Part shown: positions 36,651 to 47,562 of the stretch, in pieces
Numbering within the stretch: position 1 is the stretch's first letter
Layout: each line of letters begins with the position of its first letter
Assembly (NCBI GenBank): GCA_017871115.1
Contig: JAFCIZ010000001.1
Coordinates: 7,624,001-7,688,000 of the forward strand
DNA: 64,000 nucleotides
Origin: Cunninghamella blakesleeana
Taxonomy: Eukaryota; Mucoromycota; Mucoromycetes; Mucorales; Cunninghamellaceae
Reading direction: 5' to 3'
Made by a program: the position numbers and the translations under genes
The notes under the pieces: generated by a model
What the model was told of the DNA's origin: nothing
Database searches by the model: none
Seen by the model: only the letters and a program-made list of their open reading frames with translations

Positions 36651-37310
36651 AGATAATATGAACTGATTTTATATTTAAACAATGAAAATACTTATTTTAT
36701 TTATTTAATTTATTGTTCTTAATACCTACATCGCACTCAGTATACTAAAAAAGAAAAAGATAAAGAAAAAAAGTTACAATTAAAGATGAAATAAAAACAA
36801 TGAAAATATATATCTATTTATTATATTCCCAACATCCATAATTTTAATCTTAAGAGTATAAATATGAGATTTTACCGGTACAAGTTGCTTTTATCTTTCT
36901 TTCTTTTCTCTTTCTCTTTATTTACCCAAGTTCACAATTTACCATCAACCTTTTGTTACCAACCATATTTTATATTTACTTCTAAACATTACTGATTACT
37001 CAAGAAATAGAGAATTTACCTGCCTGTCCTCTTTTTGGAGCTCCTCCTTTTTTTTTTTCAAGACCTCTAGTAAACACATATGTTCCCATATTCTGGTTAC
37101 TACAGCTTGTTTTGTTTAATTTTTAATTATTATTTTTTTAAGACTTCTATAACAAGCACAAATGTTCTCTCATATTCTGGTTATTGTAGTTAGTTTTGTT
37201 TAATTTTTAATTATATATATATATATATATTTAATATACTTCTGTACTGCTCACTCAGTACGATCAGAACCTTGTCGACTAGGGTTCCTCTTGCTTTATA
37301 CTTGAGTGTT
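36651..37310. other. Spacer between duplicated blocks, with a short tandem repeat
   Basis: No gene seen. Residues 37063-37215 hold two diverged direct copies of a ~75 bp unit (CATATTCTGGTTACTACAGC and CATATTCTGGTTATTGTAGT, each followed by TTTTGTTTAATTTTTAATTA). Base composition from 36880 to 37310 is less AT-rich than usual here, suggesting a decayed mobile or duplicated segment. Confidence 0.5.
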
Positions 37311-38735
37311 CTCACATTCTCGCTGGCGAAGGTTTTTTTCTATTATTTTTTTCAATATACGCTTTTATTAGTTTATATTTATACATATTAAATCTGTATA
37401 TTTATAGCTGTTTCAGAAAAAGAAATAAAAGACTATTATATCAATAATAAATAAATGATCAAAATAAGCAAATAATTAATGCGTATTTATTTTATGTATA
37501 ATTTATGATCATTTAACAAAAAGGTGGTGATGTTGATTATTTTAATTCCTTATTTTTTTTTCTTCTCTCTTCCTTCTTTTTTTTAATATATAAATTGATT
37601 GTTACATAATTATTTTTATTTAAAAGCTCTTTCAAGTTTATATATATATATATATATTCTCTGAATATATAGAATAAATAATAATAATAAAACGGTAGAT
37701 CCTTAATATAATAATAAATTAATAGATAAATATTTTTTTTGTGGACCTTAAAGTGAATGATCACACAATCAAATAATAAAGATTATATATCAAGTTTTCC
37801 AAAAAGTAGTTTGATAAAATTGATTTTTATCAAAATATTCTGAAATTAGTAGTTAATGATTAGTTTTGTAGAAGGTTGCCTAATTTAGCAAAGAAACGGG
37901 ATAAAAAAAATTTGTTTATTAAAGAATTATCATATGTTTTTTAAATGCATGTTAATATATAATATTTTTTTTTAAAAAAATATATTTTTTAAAATGGAAG
38001 TTTTTTCTTTAAGAAATAAAGAGAGAATTTACGAGGTTATTAGACGCCACTTCAAACTCCGGTTTCCAAAACAACCATTAGCTTAAAAAATGAAAAGATT
38101 TCTACATATTTTTTTTTTTTTCGAGCGGATAGTAAAAATATGTATGACATTTTCTTTTTTTTCTTTTTATAGTGCTCTTTTTATATATTAATAAATTATA
38201 TTTATATCTAGTAATAGTAATAGTAACAGTCTTCAACCTTAACTAAATAATTTAAATAGTAATAAACTGGATAATTAGAAATCAACATTATTAAGATGGA
38301 ATAACGTGTTAATATACACTTTTTTTTAAGACAATAAAAAAACTATTGCTATAGATATATTTGGAGTTTTTTATAAATAACTTGTACAAGTACATAAAAG
38401 TAACTCTTATTATTGTTATTTGTTTTATTATTATTATTATTATTTAAAATAAAAAATAAATAAACAAACAAATAGAATTATTTTCTTATTGGGTCTGTGC
38501 AGTAAGAAGTGGGATACCTCGGACAGAAATTTTACCATGGAAACAAAATCCTTTTATGAATTTTGCTATTGTGAGAAATTATGGAGTGATTGTTTTATTT
38601 TTTGTGATGGGTGCCTTGGCCTGGTTATCCATGGTCTTTTATCGACCCTTACATCGGTAATATTACCCTCTTGGTTACACTATTATCTTTTTGTAGCTTT
38701 AATAAGCAATATGTTGGTAAGCAATGGCAAACAAT
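37311..38735 (+). repeat. Duplicated block, copy 2 (5' region of the UPF0324 gene, through exon 2)
   Basis: Parallels copy 1 across its entire length and extends further, through intron 1 and most of exon 2 of the UPF0324 gene (compare 38475-38735 with 43622-43900). Divergence is moderate, with many single-base changes and small indels. Being longer and nearer the intact gene, it may be the parent of copy 1. Confidence 0.85.
38195..38735 (+). pseudogene. Decayed exons 1-2 of the UPF0324 gene (copy 2)
   Basis: The exon-1 part (about 38205-38310) has several stops. The exon-2 part retains GTCTGTGCAGTAAGAAGTGG, ACCATGGAAACAAAATCC and TTTTTTGTGATGGGTGCCTT but has lost about 30 bp near its start and has frame-changing differences (CCTCGGACAG for CCTCAACCTG). 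A short open frame at 38489-38737 is a translation of this relic, not an independent gene. Confidence 0.82.
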
Positions 38736-38839
38736 GATAACAATAGTAAAAATCATTGTCATGCTCATCTTTTCTTCTTCTTTTGTTTCATTTTCGTTAT
38801 TCTTTGTTTTTGTCTTTTATAAAAAAAATAATTGAAAAA

Positions 38840-39269
38840 GTGCCTGTAGCAGAGTATAACTTACCTATATGCATAACCAAAGTCATTAAACTTGGTAAAA
38901 AAGTTTGAATATTAGGATATGGATCACCAATATATGCTTTAGAAGATGATATTCAACTTTCAGAAAAAAAAACTTGGAATTGATTGTAAACTAATTAATT
39001 TACACACATTCGACCTTGAGATATAGATACTGTAATGGAGTCTGTTAATAAAGCTAGCAAATTAGTCATTGGTCATAAGGCTCCTAAAACTGCTAGCGTA
39101 GGTGCCGAAATTGCATGCACCGCTATGGAGCATTGTTTTTTTACGGCTAGAAACCCATATTCAATTGATTTGCGATTAAAATATCTCTTTTCCATTGATC
39201 TTTGAAAAGCTTTATATCCCTAGTAAAATTAGATTCTATGATGTAACTAAAACTGCTGTAAATTATTAG
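38840..39269 (+). pseudogene. Branched-chain ketoacid dehydrogenase E1-beta, C-terminal pseudogene
   Basis: Three-frame reading gives VPVAEYNLPICITKVIKLGK, stop, ILGYGSPIYALEDDIQLSEK, a one-base shift in an A-run, LGIDCKLINLHTFDL, stop, DIDTVMESVNKASKLVIGHK, APKTASVGAEIACTAMEHCF, a diverged stretch, and finally RFYDVTKTAVNY with TAG. The order and spacing match the C-terminal transketolase domain of BCKDHB (VPEGDY..LPLGKA, GWGAQV, IDLRTI..WD..TV..SV, HEA), including the terminal NY. The enzyme part is in valine, leucine and isoleucine breakdown. At least three in-frame stops and a frameshift make it non-functional. No introns are needed across the fragment. It abuts the copy-2 duplication at about 38735. 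Confidence 0.8.
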
Positions 39270-39710
39270 TTACATATAAACAAACAAACTAATTATATAA
39301 TAATTTAGTGTAATGTAAGCGATACTACTGACGAGGATCTTTATTTTCTAAACTCATTTAAATCTGAAAACATGTATATATAATATAGCTTTAAAATATC
39401 ACACGATTAAAGTTAAAATTATTTTTTCAATATTTTATAAATATATACGTAACAAACTAATGTAATTCTAATGGAATGTTTATTTCTTTCAGATATTAAT
39501 ATGTATACACTATTAATGTACTAATGCTTTCATTTTTTTTATATATCGTAAGAAAAAAAAAAAAAGTAAAAACAATTATATTGGAAAAACTTGAAATAGA
39601 ACAAATTATAATCTTTTTAGGTTTTTATTATTGATATTAGTTTTTTTCGACCTTAATTTCATTGTCTTTGTTCATTTGTATCCCAGTAGATAATATTAGG
39701 AATACGGCAT
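39270..39710. other. Intergenic, AT-rich
   Basis: No gene seen. Short tracts of A/T and a poly-A run at 39549-39563. It separates the E1-beta pseudogene from minus-strand open fragments. Confidence 0.45.
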
Positions 39711-40180
39711 TTATTTTTTTTGTTGCTGTAAATGGCATTGCATATTATAAATCCATATATTTTTTGATTCTTCGTTATTCTTTTGTTCTGATTGCCATAT
39801 ATCTATCATTTGATGTGATTTAATTTGGTGTTTTTGTTGTATCGATAAAGAATGTTTATACCGCTTACAATTTGAATATCCTTTTTGTTGATTCTTTTTA
39901 TTTTTAATGAATTTCTTGGGTGCGTTTAAATCCTTAGCCATTTTCTTTTTAAAATATATTCCATAACATTCTCTATAGTAAAATCAAATCGACTGCCTTA
40001 TATATATTCAAATACTTTATCATAGTTAGGTATTTTTTGTATACCAACGACATTTAAATGTTGAAGTAACTCTTGAAGACGTATTAACTGTTTTTCTTGA
40101 TCTAGTTTTCTAAAGTAGTCTTTATCGAAATTGTCAGCAGTACTAGATACAAGTGAAATAGGTTCACTGTTATATATCAT
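39711..40180 (-). other. Two short unrecognised open frames, possible 5' remnant of a gene
   Basis: On the minus strand, 40180-39998 reads MIYNSEPISLVSSTADNFDK and then DYFRKLDQEKQLIRLQELLQ, ending after about 60 residues, and 39941-39711 reads a very basic stretch beginning MAKDLNAPKKFIKNKKNQQK. The first has protein-like, non-repetitive composition and an amphipathic helix. A donor-like GTATTT at its end and an ATAG acceptor before the second could splice them, but the intron would be under 50 bp and frames are uncertain. The pattern (acidic N-terminus, RLQELL helix, basic tract) loosely recalls the N-terminus of SNF2-family remodellers such as HELLS, but that is only an impression. No downstream domain exists here, so any gene would be truncated. 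Confidence 0.25.
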
Positions 40181-40448
40181 TTTTTTTAAAAATGAAAATG
40201 TGTTTCACAGAAAAATAAGAAGAAAAAAAAAAAAAAGAATAAAGAAAAAGAGATGGATTAAAAATAAATGCTCTCCTTATTTTATATTTAATGACGTTAA
40301 CTAAAATACTATACTTATATAATGAGAAGTGGTTTGATTAATCTCTTTGTTCTTTTTTTTTTTTTCTTACTTTTTACTTTTTACTTCTCACCTCCTACTT
40401 CTTACGTCTTACTTTTTATTACATCTTACTTTTTTATTGCTTGAAATC

Positions 40449-42765
40449 ATGACATTTAATCTAACACAATATTCAGCTCCACGTTATCTATTGGATGCTA
40501 ATGATGAAAATTTAAATTATGTATTTGAAACAAGGTACTGTAAAGTATCAACTTTATTAAATCCTCAATATAGTGGATTAAAAGTATGTACTATAAATTA
40601 TCAATTTATTTTATTATATTATTTTATATATTCAATACGTATAATTATACATTAATTACTTTTATTATATAGAATATTTTTAGAAAATATTCAGGAGAAT
40701 ATACGTTATTACGTTTTGATGCAATCAATCTCGTTAATTTACATGTTAGAAGAATTATTGATGGAAATATTCAACAATGGAATGAATTAATGTCTGTACC
40801 TGTAGATAATCTTGTACTACAACTTCAAAGACATGAAAACGCATTTATGGAATTGGCTTTTCCTGAACCTAATGAACAATCAAACTATGGTTATATACCT
40901 TTACCTGGACTCACTAATGAGAGTATTTGGGATTAGTCTTACAAGCTAGTTGGGGGGTGCTACTTGTCGGTCTAATATCAATGCTATTAGAGAATTAAAT
41001 ATTACTTATCAGGAGCATTTTGTGCGATTAGGTCAAGGTAATTTTAAGATAGAAAAATATAAGCCAAAATCATTGTGTAATATTTTTTTCTTTTTTAAAA
41101 AAAATAGATGAAAATGGCCAAAGTCTTTATACTCTACCTAGTACAGTACAAAGTTCTGGAGATTCTACACATAATCAAGGTGGTCATGAAGTTGCTAACG
41201 AGATTATACCAAGTAATAATATAATATTAATAGTGTATTATTATATATATATATTAAAATGGAACTGATTTGTAATATTATATTAGATATTAAAAACCAT
41301 TTAGGAAGAGATAATGTCAAGACATACATAAAACAAACTTGGATAGGGTTCATAAATCAATCAATGGATGATCATGTAATTAATCAATCGCCTCGTAATT
41401 ATACTGTTAGGAAATTAGGTAATGAATTGTAACATTTATGTTTAATTTTAGCTAATTTTCTTTTTCCTTTTTTTTTTTTTTTTTTTAAAAAAAAAGCCGA
41501 CATTGTTGTAGAAAACATTGTTAATAAACTATCATTTTTTGATGCAAACTGGGATACAAATCCAGCAGTTTTTGATTTCTTTAGCTATGAAAGAATTCAG
41601 CATTTTTACATATGACTTCCTATTATATATATATATATATAATAAATGAGATTTTTTTTATAGGGAAAGACAGGAAGAATTTAGATTTCTTTTCGAAAAT
41701 ATTGATTATGTTAATCTAGAAAACAAAAACATGGATGGATATACAGCTCAGCGTATTGTAATTTATTTTCATTTTTTATTACCATCTGCAATGCCTTACA
41801 CAAAAGGAAAAAAGTGGTCTTTACTTCCATTTGGTACATGTCAAGCCGTAAAAGCACCAGTATCGAATAAAATGTTTTTCTATCTTTTACGTAGATTTCA
41901 AATACGTAAACGTAGTGAAATACAATTTCCTAAAGTTTTTGTAAGTTATATATTATTTAAATAAAAGATATCTAATTTTTAATTTTTATATTAATTCTAT
42001 ATATTTTTATATTTTTTGTATTTTAGAGAAGACAAAAAAATCTAAACAGAACTTCCAAGAAAGCAAGAAAGAATTATAATGCTCGTCAAAAAAAAAAAAT
42101 TATAACATTCGAAAAAATAATGGCCAGAATGATACAACAATAGGTTATGGTGATACTCAACTTCCTGGTACTATGAGGACTTTATGTCCTCTCCCTACGG
42201 TGGTAAATTTGATCTACCATTATAACTATGAATTATAACATTAAAAAAAATATGTATATTTTTTTTGTTTTTATTTATACATAAATATATAGTCATTTCG
42301 TAAGATACTTGCAAGAAAAGCCTTAATTTTATTAGTGGATGAATATAAAACATCACAGATATGTCCTCGATGTGATAATGTTTTGATGGATCTTAGGAGT
42401 GATAATGTCTATAGGTGCAATGTTCATTGGTAATGATTACTGTTAGTATTATACTTTATATTATATTAGAACACAATATGATGTTAATTTATTTATTTTA
42501 AAAAAGGGCCAAAAGAACAAGAACTAATGAAACCAATGTATATCAAGAACAGTCAAGCTCTGACATTGAAATGGATGAAAATAATAATATTGAAGATTTC
42601 ACTCTCGATATTATTGAGAGTATGGATGAAGACAATAGAGATTTTGAAACAGTTTATAATGATTCTGTAGGATCATCGGAAAGGGAATCTTTCAATTCGA
42701 AAACAAGGTGGTACTGTATCGAGGATATTAATGGAGAACCATGTTTGACTATATATATTCTCTGA
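40449..42765 (+). pseudogene. Fanzor-like (eukaryotic TnpB homologue) gene, degenerate
   Basis: Putative exons: 40449-40583, 40673-41037, 41108-41212, 41287-41418, 41497-41600, 41664-41940, 42027-42202, 42293-42429 and 42507-42765. The last part is diagnostic: a Lys/Arg-rich helix (RRQKNLNRTSKKARKNYNAR), then GYGDTQLPGTMRTLCP, FRKILARKALILLVDEYKTS and the zinc ribbon CPRCDNVL...VYRCNVHW, as in Fanzor proteins of Mucoromycota, whose catalytic glutamate is shifted to the DEYKTS position. Upstream, KKWSLLPFGTCQAVKAPVSN and KMFFYLLRR match the region that precedes RuvC-I. Fanzors are RNA-guided DNA nucleases of mobile elements. Damage: no DPG-type RuvC-I block; W-x-R-D-x-N-A of RuvC-III is replaced by WAKRTRTNETN; an in-frame stop and shift near 40936-40965; a frameshift in the A-run at about 42089-42100; a stop ending exon 5. 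The acidic C-terminus runs into duplicated DNA at 42748. The N-terminal half (40449-41420) I cannot assign. Confidence 0.7.
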
Positions 42766-43900
42766 ATTTATAGAATAAATAATAATAATAAAACGGTAGG
42801 CCCTTAATATAAAAATACATTAATAGACAAATATAAAAATATATAGATATTTTTTTTGTGGCCCTTAAAGTGAATGATTACACAATCAAATAATAAAGAA
42901 TATACCTCAATTTTCCCAAAAAGTAGCTTGATAAAATTGATTTTTATCAAATATTCTGAAATTTTTAGTTTATGATTAGTTTCGTAGAAGATTGCCTAAT
43001 TTAGTAAAGAAACGGGATAAAAAAATTTGTTTATTAAAAATGTATATTAATATATAATGTTTTTTTTTAAATATAATTTTTAAAATGGAAGTTTTTTCTT
43101 TAAGAAATAAAAAAAAAATTATGAGGTTATTTGACGCCACTTTAAACTCCGGTTTCCAAAATGATTATTGGTTAAAAAAAATGGGTAGATTTTAAGATAT
43201 TTTTTTTCGAGCGGATAATAAAAATATTAAAATATGACACTTTTTTTTTTATTTCTTTCCTTTTTCTTCTTTTTATTGTACCCTTTTTTTTTTTTATTGT
43301 ATATATTAATAAATTATATTTATATCTATTTATAAATGGCAGAAAGTAGTAATAGTAATAGTGATAGTATCCAACTTAAATCAAATAATTCAAATAATTT
43401 AAATAATAATAAATTGGATAAATGGAAACCAGTATTATTATGGTGGAATAATGAAGGTATTAATATATATATATATATATATACTTTTAAGACAATAAAA
43501 AAAAAAACTGTTGCTATATTTATTCAAGTCTTTTATAAATAACTCAGTTATAAAAGTATATAAAAGTAACTCTTATTATTATTATTATTAAAAATAAATA
43601 AATAAATAAATAAACAAATAGAATGGTTTTCTTGTTGGGTTGGTTTAATATTATTTGGAAGTATAGTCTGTGCAGTAAGAAGTGGGATACCTCAACCTGA
43701 ATTTTTACCATGGAAACAAAATCCTTTTATGACCTTTGCGTCTGTGGGAAATTATGGGGTAATAGTTTTATTTTTTGTGATGGGTGCCTTGGTCTGGTTA
43801 TCCATGGCCTTTTATCGGCCCTTACATTGGCAATATTACCCTCTTGGTTACACTGTTGTCTTTTTTGTAGCTTTAATAAGTAATATGTTGGCAAGCAATG
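42748..43900 (+). repeat. Duplicated block, copy 3 (native 5' region of the intact UPF0324 gene)
   Basis: Promoter, exon 1, intron 1 and exon 2 of the functional gene, homologous to copies 1 and 2. Homology starts abruptly at TATATATATTCTCTGAAT, where the Fanzor-like frame is still open, so this is a junction between unrelated DNA. The first ~340 bp present in copies 1 and 2 (CGCTGGCGAAG to the ATAAAACGGTAG landmark) are absent here. Confidence 0.85.
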
Positions 43901-45353
43901 GTAAGTAATAATAAATGTAAATTTTTATATTTTTTATATATACATGTATGACGAGAGGGAAAATAAATAATAGATATACTTATTTATATCTCTATTGATA
44001 TTAACGCTATTTATATTTTTATGTTTTTTTTTAAAAAAAAAATAGTTGTTCTTCATAGTGCTAGTTTAGGAGCATCTATATGGGCTATTATATTAGGATG
44101 TACCCTTCGTAATATCCTTTCCTTTTTTCAAAAAAATGAAAATCAACCTTTGGTACCATGGTTAAAAATTGCACAACAAACAGAATTATATATTGCCATT
44201 AGTTTAGTATTATTATGTATTGACTTCTCCGTCTTGAAACCATTGGCGCCTCGTGCATTGTTTGTTAGTTGGATTGATACACCTACTTTATTCATGTTGG
44301 TTGCTTGGATCGGCTGGCGTTTTATGGATATCGATAAACAAACTGCTATCATTATGTCAGGTGCTACATTTATTTGTGGTTCTTCGGCTGCCATTGCTTT
44401 GGGTGCTTCCATGGGTGTCCCTCATAAAACAGAGTTTCCCATTGCTATTGTAAGTGGCCATTTTTTAATATAAATACAATAATAATAATAATTGTTGTCA
44501 TACTTATACTCGCCTTTTCTTCTTTTCTTCTATTTTCATTTTCCATTTTATTTTCTATTATTAGATTTCCATTTTTACTATTCCAAGTATTATCGCATTA
44601 CCTTATATTGCTAAAGAATTACATTTCCCTGCCGATGTATCTGGAGCTTGGTTTGGTGGATGTGTTGATTCTACAGGAGCTGTAATTGCTGCCGCCTCTA
44701 TTTATGATGATAAGGTTGCTATTTCAACTTCTGCTGTGGTGAAAATGATGCAAAATGTCTTGATTGGACCCATTTCTGTTGTATTAGCATGGGCTTGGTC
44801 AGAATATGAATTACGTATAGCTTATTTAGAAGAACAAGAACGATTACATCAATCTCCTGAGGGTGATGAAGAAGATGAACATGGAAACCATGTAAATGAA
44901 CAACAAAGAGATAATAACAGCCAAGAAGAAAGAAGAATTTATGAAAATGAAGGTGGTAGTATCCCCTTGGCAACCATACAAAAAATCAAACGTAAAAGTG
45001 ATTTCACTCGACCTTCTAAATCCATGAAAAATAAAAAACAAGACAAACCACTTGTTTTATTATGGAAACGTTTCCCTAAGTTTGTAATTGGGTTTATCAT
45101 TACGGCTGTTTTATTTAATACCGTGGTTAGTAGTGATGTGGAAGAACGTACTTTGGTCAATAACTTTTGTTTTTATGTTTCTGAATTCTTTTCAACATTG
45201 TCATTCGTTAGTATTGGCTTAGGACTTCGGTTAGGTGAATTAAAACAAAATATACGTAGTTTAGGTAAATTATGTGGACTGTATATTATCGCCCAATTAG
45301 TAGATATTGTTATCACGGCTGTATTGGCCTGGATTGCTTTTATTAAAATGTAA
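43336..45353 (+). CDS. UPF0324/YeiH-family integral membrane protein (putative anion exporter)
   Basis: Four exons (43336-43456, 43622-43900, 44046-44449, 44565-45353) give about 530 residues. After a hydrophilic Ser/Asn-rich N-terminus there are about ten hydrophobic segments in two groups, split by a charged cytosolic-type loop (about 380-450: EEQERLHQSPEGDEEDEHGN, later KIKRKSDFTRPSKSMKNKKQ). Family hallmarks: GATFICGSSAAIALG, FPIAIISIFTIPSIIALPYI, then WFGGCVDSTGAVIAAASIYD and the ending VSIGLGLRLGELKQN. PF03601 (YeiH/UPF0324) is mostly bacterial and annotated as a putative sulfate exporter; the substrate is unproven. Exon 4 ends in a hydrophobic helix AQLVDIVITAVLAWIAFIKM. The gene is intact, with normal fungal introns. 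Two dead copies of its 5' region lie upstream. A bacterial origin followed by intron gain is an inference. Confidence 0.82.
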
Positions 45354-45919
45354 AAAGAAATATAAATATTATTTATTGGCAACTATTTTTTTTTAATATA
45401 TATATTTATATATTTATAATAAAATAAAACTAATGTATATGTCTTATAAAGTAAATAAACTTGTTTTCGATCTCTAGTTATTATAATCATTTATTTATGC
45501 AATTGGATATATTATATAATATGTTTGTTTGCTTTTTTTAAACAAAAGAAAAAGAAAAGATTATATAAATATAAATTCAATGCAGTTAAAGTAAAAAAAA
45601 AAAATAATAATAATAATACAACTTTGATAATAAATATTATAATGATGATTCGATAATAAAATAAAATAAAATATACTTTTTTGTATTAAAAATAGAAATG
45701 CAGTTTTTTTTTTTTGTATTAAAAATAAAATAGAAATACAGTTAGTATTGCTATGGAAAAAAAAACGGGGTTTGAATACCACAAAAAAAAAATATTTAAC
45801 CCATATTTAGAGTTTTATTTCGTTCTTTCCTTCTTTTTCTTTTTTCCTACGTATACAATATTTTGTTTTATTTTATATTTGTAATTATATTTATACGCAA
45901 ATTAAAAATCAATTCATTT
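45354..45919. other. Intergenic region between tandem plus-strand genes
   Basis: AT-rich with poly-A and poly-T tracts. A near-duplicate pair TTTTGTATTAAAAATAGAAATGCAG and TTTTTGTATTAAAAATAAAAT... at about 45680-45740 is a short direct repeat. A pyrimidine tract at 45820-45850 precedes the next gene. No coding signal. Confidence 0.45.
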
Positions 45920-47562
45920 ATGGCATCTACTTCAGTAAATATACCAACACAATCAGATAATAATAATTTGCAATCACCTTCAGGTTCGGCAGTAAGATCT
46001 AATGGTTTACTATTATTACGTTCTTCTTGGAGTAGTATTTCAAGAGTGAACAAGCTAATGTTAGTATCTTCTGTCTTCTTTATTGTATCTCAAGTAAACG
46101 ATAAAAATAAAATATAAAGATATAAAAGCAATCTATATAGAACATGTATTTATTCATTTTATTTTATTTTATATATTTTTATAGATCGCTGTATCTATTG
46201 TTATATTAGTCTTATATAAAGATAATTATTGTGATAAACCTTTGGATACGTACCTTATAGTGTATAGTGTTCGTATCTTTTTACTCTTACCATTATTGAT
46301 ATATCGTTATTCCAGAAGACCACTTACACCAGAAGAAATATCACAGCAACAACAACAACGAAGACAAGAACTATATGAAAGACGGATGCAATTTCAACAA
46401 AATAGAACTGGATCTGGTATCTCTTCGACTACTACCAATAATTCACAAGCAACTTCAATACAACAAGTAACACCATTAACTAGAAATAATATCAATGATT
46501 CTGCTTCAAAGCAATGGTGTGATAAGTAAAGTTATATATATATATATCAAAAGAAAAGTGAATATAGATATATATTATATAAAACAGAAAAAGCTGATCT
46601 TTAAATATTATTCTTATCTTTTTTTTTTAAAAAAAAAAAATATAGATTTAAGTCATTATTAGATTTATTTGGTATTTTATGGTTTATCGTTGGAAACTAT
46701 CTTATATTTACTTCATACAATTGTACTTTTATGGCACCTGCTTACTATTATACAGTTTTAGCATGGATTCTCTTTGGTTATATCATTATCTTGATTCCTG
46801 TGATACTGTGCGCTGCTGTAATATTTTGTTTACCATGTGTTTTAGGTAATGATACTTTTTTTTTTCGTACTTGTAATATTAAAAGGTATAAATATGATTA
46901 TTTTTACTGACCCATACCTATTTTCTTTATTTTTTATTTTTATTTATTATTAATAATAATTGTATACAACTAGTGATTTTACAGGTATTACAAATAAATA
47001 ATGTTCCTGGAGTTACAAAAGGTGCCACACAAGCTGAAATCAATAATATCCCAATTTATAAATACAAAGATGATCACCAAACAAACAATGGTTCAGCTAC
47101 ACATACTGATAATAATCATCAGCAACAAAAAAAATCATGGTTCCGAAGGCTATTTTTAAAATTCAGAAAATCCAATAATGATCTTGAAAACGGTTCTTAT
47201 CCACCTATCACCATTCATCCAATGGAGGATGCATTATGTTCTATATGCTTGGGTGAATATGAACATGATGAATTAGTATGTAAATTATGGTAAGGTTTAA
47301 TATATATATATATATATATTCGTTTATTAAATAAAATGAAAAAAAAAGAAAAAAGAATGATTGATATATTTGTTTTTATGTTTTTTTTTAAATAACAATG
47401 AAAATAATTAGGTGCAATCATCATTTTCATAAGGATTGTCTACATCAATGGGTTGGTTTAAATAGTTTATGTCCTTTATGTAAACAAGATTTTCGAGGAA
47501 AACAATTTAATGAAAACACTTATGAAGAAAACACTACCGAATTAACAGAATCAAGAGGATAA
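45920..47562 (+). CDS. RING-H2 membrane E3 ubiquitin ligase
   Basis: Five exons (45920-46093, 46185-46525, 46646-46845, 46974-47289, 47412-47562) give about 393 residues. Hydrophobic segments occur at about residues 44-67 (LMLVSSVFFIVSQIAVSIVI), 76-95 (YLIVYSVRIFLLLPLLIYRY), 180-198 and 205-242 (AWILFGYIIILIPVILCAAV), that is, four membrane spans with a Gln-rich loop after the second. The C-terminal RING-H2 finger is at 327-367: CSIC at its start, an intron inside the domain, CNHHFHKDCLHQWV, and CPLC at its end, giving the C3H2C3 ligand pattern. RING-H2 fingers recruit E2 enzymes; membrane-anchored versions act in ER/Golgi/vacuolar protein turnover. The family branch resembles plant ATL or fungal Tul1/Pib1-like ligases only in general layout. 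The start ATG at 45920 is the first in frame. Confidence 0.87.

Noticed and set aside
38489..38737. Independent 82-residue membrane protein
   Set aside because: It is the decayed exon 2 of the UPF0324 gene in copy 2, with lost sequence and shifted frames.
40449..42765. Explaining all Fanzor-like frameshifts as sequencing errors
   Set aside because: Two of the shifts are in homopolymers, so errors are possible, but neighbouring long genes (paladin-like, COG6, MOT1) need no such correction, and the missing RuvC-I block and altered RuvC-III cannot be homopolymer errors.
44719..45382. Several minus-strand frames opposite the UPF0324 gene
   Set aside because: Antisense shadows of its fourth exon; the plus-strand translation shows clear membrane-protein composition and family motifs.
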